Positions 36,401 to 44,019 of a stretch of DNA of 64,000 nucleotides are shown in pieces (positions within the stretch are counted from its first letter, which is position 1; each line of letters starts with the position of its first letter). Origin of the DNA: UKL13-3 sp964392775. GTDB taxonomy: Bacteria; Bacteroidota; Bacteroidia; UKL13-3. The DNA is taken from positions 15,844 to 79,843 of the forward strand of contig CAYMRD010000014.1 in the NCBI GenBank assembly GCA_964392775.1, written 5' to 3'. The position numbers and the translations under genes were made by a program. Under the pieces are notes generated by a model, which ran no database searches, had not been told where the DNA came from, and saw only the letters and a list, made by a program, of their open reading frames with translations.

Positions 36401-39400
36401 CAGATGCAAATAATTCATTTATTGCCAATGGAATCATTTATGGAATTTATGAACAAACCGGAGCTAACAGGTATTATTACAATTCAGTTCGTTTAGTAGG
36501 TTCGGATGTAGCCAATACAGCAGCTTCTTATGCTTTCTATACTGCACTAACAGGCGGTACGCGTGAATACATAAACAACTCATTCTCAAATGAGCGTTCT
36601 TATGCTGTTGCATCTTCAAGCCAAACGATTAAAAACATTGCCGCATATTATGCAGGCGTACCTTCAGCAGGAGCGTTGAGTGGAGCAACCATAAATAACA
36701 ATTTGTATTATGCTCCCGGTACAGATGGGGTTTTGATTGTAAATAATACAAATGTTAACTATTTAACCCTGCCAGAGTGGACTGCAGTAGCAACTGCCCA
36801 TGATGCCAATAGTGTATCTGCTGATCCTATGTACAATTCGTATACCTCATTATTGCCATTTGATTCTACAGGATTAATGCAGGGTGCTACGGTGTCTGTT
36901 ACGGATGATATTGACGGAACTCTGCGTACTCTTCCTCTTATGGGTGCTTATGAAACAACCGGAGACATATCGGCACCAATGATTGCCAGTGATAAACTGA
37001 CCAATACAACTTTATTGACCAACAGGTCAGTGTCCATAGCTATTTCAGACCATAGCAGCGTTGATACAACTGCCAATGCGCCTCGTGTGTATTATAAAAA
37101 ATCAACCGATGACAATGTGTTTGGAGGCAATACTTCCGCAGACAACGGTTGGAAATGGGTAGCCACAACGAGCACCAGTTCTCCGTTCTCGTTTACCATT
37201 GATTATAGCATCTTAACCGGTGGCAGCGTTGTTTCCGGAGATGTTATTCAATATTTTGTGGTGGCTCAGGATTTGGCCGGCACACCTCATGTTGGTGCTT
37301 CTACACCGGTAGGGTTTGCGGGTACTTCTGTAAGTGTTATAAGTGCTGCCCCAACATCGCCTAATTCTTATACTATTCTTCCAATACTTTCATCTCCTCT
37401 CAATGTAGGAACAGGTGAAACCTATACTTCCCTCACAGGAAACGGAGGTTTATTTGAGGCCATCAATGGAGCGGCTTTAGGTGGAAATACGGTTGTTAAT
37501 ATTACTTCCGATTTAACAGAAACGGGTGTACATCAGTTAAACCCAACGGGACTTGCAGGTTTTACATTAACCATTCAGCCTGTTGAAGATGAGGTTAAAG
37601 TAATTAGCGGGGCTAATTTAGGAGCTGCTATGGTAAGGTTATATGGAGTATCAGGTATTACCATTGACGGCAGATTTGCCGGTAGTGGTAGGTATCTGCG
37701 CTTTGTAAATACAAATACTGCTACAGGAAGCGGAACGGCTGTGATTGGGATTGATAACTCGGCAAGTGATATCACCCTTCGCAATTGTGTGATTGAAAGC
37801 AATTCATCGTCAACAGGAACGGGTAACGTTTTGGTGGGAAATGCTTCAAATATTACATTGCTGCAAAATACCTTGCGAAATGCAGTGGGAACTCCCGGCA
37901 CAGCAGGTGTACCTCATAGTTTGCTGAGATTTAATTCATCAAGTGCAACACGTATTTTTATTGGAAGCACAGATCCTGCCGATTCAAATAGTTTTGTCAA
38001 TTTCACTGCCAGTGCAATTGTTGCTAATAATTTAGCCGTTGGAGACTCAGTGATTGTTTTGAATAATAATTTTTATCAAACAGGAGCACGCACAGGTACT
38101 CTGGTGAATATTGCGCTTGGTGGCGGTAACGGACATAATATCAGTAATAACCACTTCTTCCAGCAAAGCGGAGCAATAACCGGTACATATTCGGCTATTA
38201 ATATTACAACAACTTCAGGTAGCGGTCATACCATTAGTGGAAATACCATTGGTGGTAGTGATACTGAAATGGCAGGTGCAAGCTTATCGGCACAAGCCGG
38301 ATCAAATATCATTACACTGACTGCTGCTGCAGGTGGATCTCTTAGCACCATTCAGTCAAACCAAATCGGAAACATCTCTATTGCCGGTGGATCAGTTGCC
38401 AGTAAAATGCTGAATATGACTGCCGGAAACGTAATGGTAAGCTCTAATACCATAGGAGGTACTCTTATAGCTCCTCAAACGATAACCGTTGCCAATAATG
38501 ATATTCATGCAATGTCTTATTCAGGAGTCAACAGTATTACGATTGATAACAATCTGATTGGTAATATGGATCATACCACAGTCGCTGCTGCAGCAACAGT
38601 TGGGATTATTGTTACAGGTGGTACGCCTAAAATTACAAACAATACGATTCATGATATATCAACCACAAGTACCGGATCAGGATCCTTCGTTTTTGGAGGA
38701 GGAAATGCTCAGTGGACTTACGGTATTGGTGTTGGTAATAGCACCACTCCAATTCTCGATACAATTGCCAATAATACGATTTACAATATCAGCCGAAACA
38801 ATGTGTTAAGTGGAACATACAACATGGCGGGTATTGCGATTCAAAATGCCACCGCTGGTTCTTTAATTCAGGCAAACCGTGTGTACGGTTTTTCAAATGC
38901 AACTGTTGGTTCGGCCAGTATGTGGGGTATTTATGCACACTCCGGTTCTGCAAGCTATGTTAACAATCAAATTAGCTTTCCTTCACCTGCTTCCGGTGCT
39001 GTTATGACACTGCTGGTTAGAGGAATAGAGGTTAATGCACCAGCAAGCACAACCAATAGCTTTTATTATAACTCGGTAAGCATTGGCGGGTCAATGACCA
39101 GTGCGCTTAGTACCTATGCATTTTTCCGTAACGGAACAGGCAGCAATACGCTGGCAGTAAGCAATAATATTTTCTACAACAGGGTAACAGGACTGGGAAA
39201 TCATTATGCCATAGGTTCAAATTCGGCTAACGTAACAGGATTTACCAATACCAACAACTTGTTTGTTGATAGCTTGCCAACCGCTAAAATTGCAATGATT
39301 CCAATCTCAAATCCGGTTTCATTGGATACTTGGAATACAGAAACCGGTGGATCAGCTAATCTTGCAGATTCAACCAAATTGCTAACAGTGGCTGATTTGT

Positions 39401-42400
39401 TCCCGAATGCTTCAACCGGAGATTTGTCTACCACTCATTGCCGTGTATCAAATGCGGGAGTTGCTTTGGGAGATGTAACAACAGATTATGCAGGAACAAC
39501 ACGTGATGGCTCAACTCCTGATATTGGTTCGGTTGAGTTCGGAAGCGCAACAGGTTATCCTGCTGTAACTGTTCAGCCTGCAGCAACTACAACAGTTTGT
39601 GCAGGGGCATCGGTGAGTACAATATCAGTAACAGCAACGGGATCAGGATTAGCATACAGATGGCAGGTAAATGACGGATCGGGATGGGTAAATATTGGTG
39701 AGGATACTGCCGTGTATACCGGTTCGGGAAGCGAAGCTTTAACCATTACCAACCCTGATGCAGCATACAGTGGTATGCAATACCGTGTGGTTGTAAGTGG
39801 TGTTTGCTCTCCGGCAGATACTTCTGATGCAGACACTTTGACAGTAACACCGGCTGTTACTTCAAATACCATTAGCGGAGATCAGACCATCTGTTCAGGC
39901 TCAGCACCAAACATGCTTACAGGCTCAACACCTGTTGGCGGAGATGGTTCATATACTTATTCTTGGCTGGTTTCAACAACATCAGCTACTGCCGGATTCA
40001 GTGCGATTCCGTCAACCAATGCGGTAGATTATACTCCGGGTTCATTGACACAAAATACCTGGTATAGAAGAGTTGTAACATCGGGAACCTGCGCTTTTGA
40101 TACATCTGCGGCAATTGAGATAACCATAAATCAGCCGGTTGCTGACAATACTGCAACCGGAACCCAAACGATTTGTTCAGGTTCATCGCCTTCTGCTTTA
40201 ACCGGATCAACCCCAACAGGTGGAGATGGTGTAACATATACCTATGCTTGGTTGGCTTCAACAAGTTCAGCCACCTCAGGATTTGCAGCGGCAGGAGGAA
40301 CAGATAATACCCAGAACTATGCTCCTGGTGTATTGACTCAAAACACATGGTACAAACGTGTTGTTACCTCTGGTGCATGTGCAAATGATACTTCGGCTGC
40401 AGTTGCTGTTACAGTAACGCCTGCTATTGCCGCAAATACTCTAAGCAGTGATCAAACAATTGTGAGTGGTACATCAGCGGCTACAATTACCGGATCAGGT
40501 CCTTCGGGAGGAACAGGAACTTATGCATACAGCTGGTTGGTTTCTACTACTTCGGCCACAGCCGGATTCAGTGCCATTCCTTCAAGCAATACTCAGGATT
40601 ATGCTCCGGGTACTTTGTCTCAGAATACCTGGTACAGACGGTTGGTTATCTCGGGAAGCTGTTCTGATACTTCTGCAGCAACGGAAATCAATGTTGTTCC
40701 TGCGATTACGCTGAATACTGTTACAGGTGCTCAAACCATTTGTTCGGCTTCTGCAGCTGCTTCCTTAACCGGATCAGCACCTTCAGGCGGAACTGGAACT
40801 TATACTTATACATGGTTGATTTCAACAACTTCGGCCACAACCGGATTCAGTGCCATTCCTTCAAGCAATACACAAAACTATGCTCCGGGCACTTTGTCTC
40901 AAAACACATGGTACAGAAGATATGTAGTATCAGGACCTGCAGCAGATACATCAGTGGCAGTTTTAGTTACGGTTAATCAACCAATCGCAACCAACAGCAT
41001 CACAGGCTCTGCTCAAACCATTTGTTCGGGTTCAGTACCTAATTCGATTACCGCTTCAGTTGCAACAGGCGGAGATGGCTCAACCTATACGTATGAGTGG
41101 TTGTCTTCTACAACATCTGCAACAACAGGATTTGCTGCTGCAACCGGAACAAACAATACCGTTAATTATTCTCCGGCTACATTAACTCAAACAACGTGGT
41201 ATAAACGCGTAGTTACTTCGGGTACATGTGCTAAGGATACAACCAGTGCAGTACAGATTACTGTAAACGCTGCCGGAACATGGACAGGCGCAACCAGCTC
41301 TGCATGGAATAATACAGCAAACTGGAGCTGTCCGCTGGTTCCAACTTCTGCAACTAATGTAATCATTCCATCAACCGATGTAACCAATATGCCGGTTGTA
41401 ACAGATGCCCAACAAGTAGCTAACCTAACCATTCAATCGGGTGCTACACTTACTTTAAATGCTTCAGCATCTCAGTTGAGCATTTTTGGAACGATTACCA
41501 ATAATGGAACATTCAGCAATACCAATGGTAAAGTGGTTCTGTCAGGAAGTGCAACACAAACGGTACCAGCCGGTACGTATGCAAAACTGCAAATCAACAA
41601 TGCAGCAAACGTAAATCTGGGTGGTGCAGTAATCTTAACCGATTCATTGATATTGGTAAACGGTAAGCTGAACCTGGGAGCAAACAATTTAACCTTAGGT
41701 AATGCTTCTTATGCATCATCCGGAACAGCTACAAGTTATGTTGCAACCAACGGAACAGGAAGTGTAACGGTTCAAAATGTAGGATCAACAGGTAAAACAG
41801 CAGCAGTTGTATTGCCGGTTGGTAACAGCACCTTCAACCCTGCGGTGTTAACCAATACAGGAACAACCGATTCGTATACAGTATCTGTAATTGACAGTAT
41901 CACCGAAACGTATTCAGGTTCAACTCCAACAGGATTGAAACTGACATCAGACGTGGTGAACAGAACCTGGATCATCAATGAAGGTGTAGCTGGCGGAAGC
42001 AATGCAACGGTAACATTACAGTGGGCCGGAACAGATGAGTTGTCAGGCTTCATCAGATCATCATCATATATTGGTCGCCACAATGGAACCAATTGGGCAA
42101 GCAGTGCTGCATCATCGGCATCAGGATCTGATCCATACACCCAAACACTAACAGGTGTAACATCATTCTCTCCATTTGGAGTGGGAAGCGGAAGTGCATT
42201 GCCTGTGGAAATGTTAAGCTTCACAGCGGCTAAACACAACGAAACAGTAACCTTAAACTGGGTAACAGCAAGTGAAGTTAACAACGATCATTTTGTTGTA
42301 CAACGTTCGGTTGATGGTGTTGTGTTTGAAAATATCGGAATGGTTAAAGGACGCGGAACCACTTCAATGGTGTCGAACTATAGCTATATTGATGCAAGCG

Positions 42401-42771
42401 CAGCTTCGTTGGGTGTGAGTGTGGTATACTACCGCCTGCAACAAGTTGATTACGATAGCCGCAGTGCCCATTCAAAAGTGGTAACAGTGGATATGGGTGC
42501 AACAACAAGTGCAATGCAGGTTTCTGTATCGCCAAATCCATTTACAGATTACACAAGTGTATCGGTGAATGCAACAGTAGCATCAAGATCAACACTGAAA
42601 GTAACCGATATTCAGGGTCGTTTGGTATTTGAAAAACCAATTGAACTGGAAGCCGGAATGAATACTGTTTTGATTGATGAACTGGCAGCTTCGGCATACT
42701 CAGGTATTTACTTTGTAAGTATTGTAACACCAACCGAATCAATCGTTACACGTATTGTAAAAGCGAAATAA
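30493..42771 (+). CDS. Giant T9SS-secreted beta-strand-repeat protein (4092 aa)
   Basis: One frame of 12.3 kb encodes a cell-surface or secreted protein. A long signal peptide ends at TFAQ (about residue 44). Three homologous blocks rich in N-N-x-I and G-N-T repeats, typical of right-handed parallel beta-helices, span about residues 50-1140, 1340-2150 and 2260-3020. The first two are followed by an extracellular module with STANKPRVYFKKSTN- and VIQYFVAAQDL-type sequence (about 1150-1280 and 2160-2290). An Ig-like segment (about 3030-3120) and five Ig-like repeats of about 90 residues (about 3120-3595, each with QTI-C-SG and NTWY-RR/KR) follow. A fibronectin-like segment (3902-4003) and a T9SS type A domain (about 4010-4092) end the chain. 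It is probably an adhesin or matrix protein. Confidence 0.93.
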   Translation: MNPTTTTQTRRSMRSSLWKLTQVRAPKWTIAVLLLFLMTRTFAQVDVTASGGTIPSASYLTLKEAFDSINSGAHQGVITIGISANTSEAASAVLNESGGTASYSAITISPTGGGARTITGAITDGPLVDLNGADNVTIDGLNTGGNSLTISNTGVGATASTIRFIADASTNVVNNTTVTGSTTGLGVVFFSTGTVTGNYGNKISNCNITAAGSNYPLNGVYSLGTSDLIDNSNDSLDNNNISDYYSAASATSGIQLVATNAGNSEWVITNNKLFQSETRLYTTANIHNGINIGSGSGYTITGNTIGFANASGTGTTNLVGSSAIPAGFPALYSVAGTPNATRYIAINCAFTAGGAVSSVQNNTIGGFALYTSSNASTFNGIWCGINITSGNADIGTTSGNTIGSTSDRGSIYTACTVTGGAVVGIYATSGNTVNIQNNSIGGINASGTIPTTAGGFVGIDVAGAGDFSIKYNTLGNELDSNIRIGYFTDGGLSNTGLATSTTGTAALMGIRSAATGNTLSIISNTFRGMQVSSTLATVTGINSLGAMTGTDPSVSIDTNSLGTSAQNWVIYVFPNGGVLTGIALSNTVATTHTIRANDIRGITYSVSGTGGHTYINLTGATAADNVSTISNNTFTNLSVGSSGAITFISHNYAIAATGTLTIDGNAIVTAFNRTVVSGSAVIISNTFTASVAGATCIYTNNNFSDITLFGGAGALTGFSGSGAVARTVTGNVFSNWNHQGTGTVIGVNLTAWGAGISDVSNNTVQDITGGSAISAFVLGASGTGTSLTASLNQVYNINGTGASGNLTGISIGNIATTMNVHNNSIRVLKANGASATAVGMVVTGATNTGFITNVWQNAVDSLIGSGATAPTVWGIQVNGGADVRIYRNKIHTLSATAAVANFAVTGLVFTGATTITAYNNLIGNLTAPAGNGPDIIRGIDIRSIGVGRTYNIYNNTVYINASSTGLNFGTTGIFHGSHIDPTNGTLNLRNNIIVNTSTANGTGFTVAFRRSAGVANQLNNYGSASNNNLFYAGTPGASNLIYFDGVSSAETIGDYKGGAFTAGTIAPRDASSVSESVTFLSTDPESPNFLHVDGSIASQTESGGEEIDVVADDYDGDARGPYPLTGEVNGGGIAPDIGADEFDGKFLDLNAPVISYSALSDTTVSASRVLIATITDLSKVDSTANKPRVYFKKSTNADAFGTNDNTFNGWKWVEATNTGSPFSFTMDYTLLTGGGVSAGTVIQYFVAAQDLVSPTPNVGASPAAGFEGTSVSAVLSAPTTPGQFAVYGSWSGDYTIGGTAMGPDSINGYVTLSEAFADTKVGVVRSIYITDGGDGYSSTPTVQFTGGGGSGAAATATITGGVVTQIKMTNYGTGYTSAPTIDFIGGTPVTPATATANLSTSRALSSATVLEFGAGYNPDLEDGFPINVIAITNASSDNTLTIRPALGVTTTITGSSASPLINLDGANYVIIDGRAGGTGSTNALTIENTSTAATASTIRFINEASNDTIKYCDIKGASTTNSTGTVVFGTTTGSNGNDNNVLDYCNIYDASTGTPQHAINAVGSTTNAATFNDNCTVSNCNIYNFFTTAGGGSRGLNIGVGNSGWTVTGNSFYQTATRSGSTSVVQFLSATPSNNTVGFTITNNYFGGTEPHAEGGMCTFTAGSAASELRSIIFVTAAAVPNSFQGNVFKNISFSSAYAGGNAQCLLQTNVANMNIGTESPNYFGDSTDAGSITVSVNGANFSAMVVGFGGAGTFNIQNNIISGITMTGATGACRGISVGNAGNFALTATISGNQIGSITNSVGLTSNTNGAVQGIFYNANSSTALQTITNNRITNLTSTGGGSANTVIGISCTTTTCSYNISGNSISNLSTNSTATANTVIGIHYAATAAGATVSQNKIYNLSSTATSAASQVMGILYAGPTTGSNIISKNRIYACSFASGLATANLYGLRQTAGSNTTVHNNEISLGADANNSFIANGIIYGIYEQTGANRYYYNSVRLVGSDVANTAASYAFYTALTGGTREYINNSFSNERSYAVASSSQTIKNIAAYYAGVPSAGALSGATINNNLYYAPGTDGVLIVNNTNVNYLTLPEWTAVATAHDANSVSADPMYNSYTSLLPFDSTGLMQGATVSVTDDIDGTLRTLPLMGAYETTGDISAPMIASDKLTNTTLLTNRSVSIAISDHSSVDTTANAPRVYYKKSTDDNVFGGNTSADNGWKWVATTSTSSPFSFTIDYSILTGGSVVSGDVIQYFVVAQDLAGTPHVGASTPVGFAGTSVSVISAAPTSPNSYTILPILSSPLNVGTGETYTSLTGNGGLFEAINGAALGGNTVVNITSDLTETGVHQLNPTGLAGFTLTIQPVEDEVKVISGANLGAAMVRLYGVSGITIDGRFAGSGRYLRFVNTNTATGSGTAVIGIDNSASDITLRNCVIESNSSSTGTGNVLVGNASNITLLQNTLRNAVGTPGTAGVPHSLLRFNSSSATRIFIGSTDPADSNSFVNFTASAIVANNLAVGDSVIVLNNNFYQTGARTGTLVNIALGGGNGHNISNNHFFQQSGAITGTYSAINITTTSGSGHTISGNTIGGSDTEMAGASLSAQAGSNIITLTAAAGGSLSTIQSNQIGNISIAGGSVASKMLNMTAGNVMVSSNTIGGTLIAPQTITVANNDIHAMSYSGVNSITIDNNLIGNMDHTTVAAAATVGIIVTGGTPKITNNTIHDISTTSTGSGSFVFGGGNAQWTYGIGVGNSTTPILDTIANNTIYNISRNNVLSGTYNMAGIAIQNATAGSLIQANRVYGFSNATVGSASMWGIYAHSGSASYVNNQISFPSPASGAVMTLLVRGIEVNAPASTTNSFYYNSVSIGGSMTSALSTYAFFRNGTGSNTLAVSNNIFYNRVTGLGNHYAIGSNSANVTGFTNTNNLFVDSLPTAKIAMIPISNPVSLDTWNTETGGSANLADSTKLLTVADLFPNASTGDLSTTHCRVSNAGVALGDVTTDYAGTTRDGSTPDIGSVEFGSATGYPAVTVQPAATTTVCAGASVSTISVTATGSGLAYRWQVNDGSGWVNIGEDTAVYTGSGSEALTITNPDAAYSGMQYRVVVSGVCSPADTSDADTLTVTPAVTSNTISGDQTICSGSAPNMLTGSTPVGGDGSYTYSWLVSTTSATAGFSAIPSTNAVDYTPGSLTQNTWYRRVVTSGTCAFDTSAAIEITINQPVADNTATGTQTICSGSSPSALTGSTPTGGDGVTYTYAWLASTSSATSGFAAAGGTDNTQNYAPGVLTQNTWYKRVVTSGACANDTSAAVAVTVTPAIAANTLSSDQTIVSGTSAATITGSGPSGGTGTYAYSWLVSTTSATAGFSAIPSSNTQDYAPGTLSQNTWYRRLVISGSCSDTSAATEINVVPAITLNTVTGAQTICSASAAASLTGSAPSGGTGTYTYTWLISTTSATTGFSAIPSSNTQNYAPGTLSQNTWYRRYVVSGPAADTSVAVLVTVNQPIATNSITGSAQTICSGSVPNSITASVATGGDGSTYTYEWLSSTTSATTGFAAATGTNNTVNYSPATLTQTTWYKRVVTSGTCAKDTTSAVQITVNAAGTWTGATSSAWNNTANWSCPLVPTSATNVIIPSTDVTNMPVVTDAQQVANLTIQSGATLTLNASASQLSIFGTITNNGTFSNTNGKVVLSGSATQTVPAGTYAKLQINNAANVNLGGAVILTDSLILVNGKLNLGANNLTLGNASYASSGTATSYVATNGTGSVTVQNVGSTGKTAAVVLPVGNSTFNPAVLTNTGTTDSYTVSVIDSITETYSGSTPTGLKLTSDVVNRTWIINEGVAGGSNATVTLQWAGTDELSGFIRSSSYIGRHNGTNWASSAASSASGSDPYTQTLTGVTSFSPFGVGSGSALPVEMLSFTAAKHNETVTLNWVTASEVNNDHFVVQRSVDGVVFENIGMVKGRGTTSMVSNYSYIDASAASLGVSVVYYRLQQVDYDSRSAHSKVVTVDMGATTSAMQVSVSPNPFTDYTSVSVNATVASRSTLKVTDIQGRLVFEKPIELEAGMNTVLIDELAASAYSGIYFVSIVTPTESIVTRIVKAK

Positions 42772-42800
42772 CCAATAGCTTAAAACAATCGTTTAAAGTA

Positions 42801-42834
42801 AAAGAGGAGTAAGGAAACTTACTCCTCTTTTTTT
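42801..42834 (+). terminator. Rho-independent terminator of the giant gene
   Basis: AAAGAGGAGTAAG and CTTACTCCTCTTT form a perfect 13-bp stem with loop GAAA followed by a T7 tract. It begins 30 bp after the stop codon. Confidence 0.9.
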
Positions 42835-42913
42835 ATGCGCGGGGTTCATGTTTTGATTCAATCATTTTGAAATAAGTTTTGAATCCTATATTTTGGTTTT
42901 TTATATCCCTGTT

Positions 42914-43342
42914 ATGAAAAAACTATTTTTCCTGATTGTTCTGTTTGCTCCGTGTTTCCTGTTTGCTCAAACGTGCAGCGATACCCTGTACATTAAGCGA
43001 GACAGGTGTTTTATGAATGGGAAAAAGTTGAGCATTACAGATTTAAACAAGCTTCTTAAAACAAACGACTCCGCATATACTGAAATAAAGATGTATTCGA
43101 ATGTCTACGTGGCCGATGTGATTGTTTCGGGAGTAGCCGGTTTTGCGTTGGGTTATAGTTTGGGGGCTTTTATTGCAAGTTCTTCTCATGATATCAATAC
43201 AACACTTTTTTTAAGTTCCGCCTTGATTGGGTTTACAACACTCGCATGGTCAATTCATTTAGGGCGTAGTGTTGAAGTTCATCTTCGCAACGCTGTTGAT
43301 ATTTACAACCGGAAATACTTGTCGGAGTGTTCCGGGAAATAG
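42914..43342 (+). CDS. Hypothetical exported membrane protein
   Basis: This 142-residue protein has a signal peptide (MKKLFFLIVLFAPCFLFAQ) and two further hydrophobic segments (VADVIVSGVAGFALGYSLGAFI and TLFLSSALIGFTTLAWSI). The C-terminal HLRNAVDIYNRKYLSECSGK is soluble. I do not recognise the family. It begins 80 bp after the giant gene's terminator, and its ATG at 42914 is chosen because it starts the signal peptide. A dispersed element starts 20 bp after its stop codon. Confidence 0.65.
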   Translation: MKKLFFLIVLFAPCFLFAQTCSDTLYIKRDRCFMNGKKLSITDLNKLLKTNDSAYTEIKMYSNVYVADVIVSGVAGFALGYSLGAFIASSSHDINTTLFLSSALIGFTTLAWSIHLGRSVEVHLRNAVDIYNRKYLSECSGK

Positions 43343-43361
43343 TTTCTTTGTATTATCTTAT

Positions 43362-43511
43362 GACTATCCGAATATTGTCAACTAAACGTCTTCTATCCTC
43401 CGCACACCCTAATTCTAAAGGGAATTCCGCGCACAATACTTTTATGAAGTGTGCGCTTGGTCCCCTTCAGGGCAGGGGAAGCGAGGGCGGGTTGACATCT
43501 TTCCAATAGTC
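43362..43511 (+). repeat. Dispersed inverted-repeat element, copy 4
   Basis: This 150-bp copy runs from GACTATCCGAATATTGTCAA to GTTGACATCTTTCCAATAGTC. The core AATTCTAAAGGGAATTCCGC, CACAATACTTTTATGAAGTG and GGTCCCCTTCAGGGCAGGGG parallels copy 2. The end abuts the ATG of the zinc-ribbon gene by 10 bp, so transcription or translation signals for that gene must include the element. TCAGTTTG just after it is one base from the -7 consensus. Confidence 0.85.
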
Positions 43512-43521
43512 AGTTTGTATT

Positions 43522-43710
43522 ATGCAATTCGGTTTTCAACAATGCCCTTATTGTGGCAGCACCTCAGGTTTTGTGTATGTACACGGGCATTACCAGTGCA
43601 AATGCTGCCATCAAAATGTGATGCCCTGTTGCGGAGGGGAGCAAAGTGAAGATGTTTCAGATGAGGATATACAGGAGCCATCCGACCCTGAAAATATAGC
43701 AGATGTTTAG
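43522..43710 (+). CDS. Small zinc-ribbon-type protein (62 aa)
   Basis: This 62-residue protein starts MQFGFQQCPYCGSTSGFVYV and has a second cysteine cluster in QCKCCHQNVMPCCGG. Two CxxC-type pairs about 20 residues apart fit a zinc ribbon. The acidic C terminus (EDVSDEDIQEPSDPENIADV) is probably disordered. It resembles small conserved proteins of the phylum seen without a known function. A dispersed element lies 10 bp upstream of its ATG. Confidence 0.65.
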   Translation: MQFGFQQCPYCGSTSGFVYVHGHYQCKCCHQNVMPCCGGEQSEDVSDEDIQEPSDPENIADV

Positions 43711-43902
43711 TTGTTCCCGAAGGAGAGGAGTGTAAGGCCTCTGACGACTTTCCGGAGTTCGTCAGGCTGGGGGGGGCATTTCAGAGAAGATGCTCATTCT
43801 ACGTTTTAAAATCTTTGATGGTGAGTGTTTTATAAGAGCAATGTGATGCGTTGCAAAACCCGGTAAAAATACCGAGAATAAAGGGGGCGCATTCTGATAG
43901 AG
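43711..43902. other. Spacer with a hairpin, no gene
   Basis: The spacer holds CTGACGA-CTTTCCGGAGT-TCGTCAG (about 43741-43765), a 7-bp stem-loop, and CGGTA-AAAA-TACCG (43861-43874). The rest has no coding potential that I can support. Confidence 0.45.
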
Positions 43903-43940
43903 AAAACCGGCAACCGTTAAATGGTTGTCGGCTTTTTTTG
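43903..43940 (+). terminator. Terminator before the suf operon
   Basis: CCGGCAACC and GGTTGTCGG pair in a 9-bp stem (one G-T) around GTTAAAT, followed by a T7 tract. It separates the zinc-ribbon gene from sufB. Confidence 0.75.
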
Positions 43941-43998
43941 TGGAAAGAACTTTAAACGAATAGTTTAGACTAATTATAGATAAGTCGTATTCTTGTCG

Positions 43999-44006
43999 TA
44001 CATTTG
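43999..44006 (+). promoter_or_regulatory. Possible -7 promoter box of the suf operon
   Basis: TACATTTG matches TAnnTTTG exactly and lies 13 bp upstream of the sufB ATG at 44020. The position 19 bp further upstream reads TAG rather than TTG, so the -33 element is imperfect. Confidence 0.5.
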
Positions 44007-44019
44007 CTCGCAATTTCCC

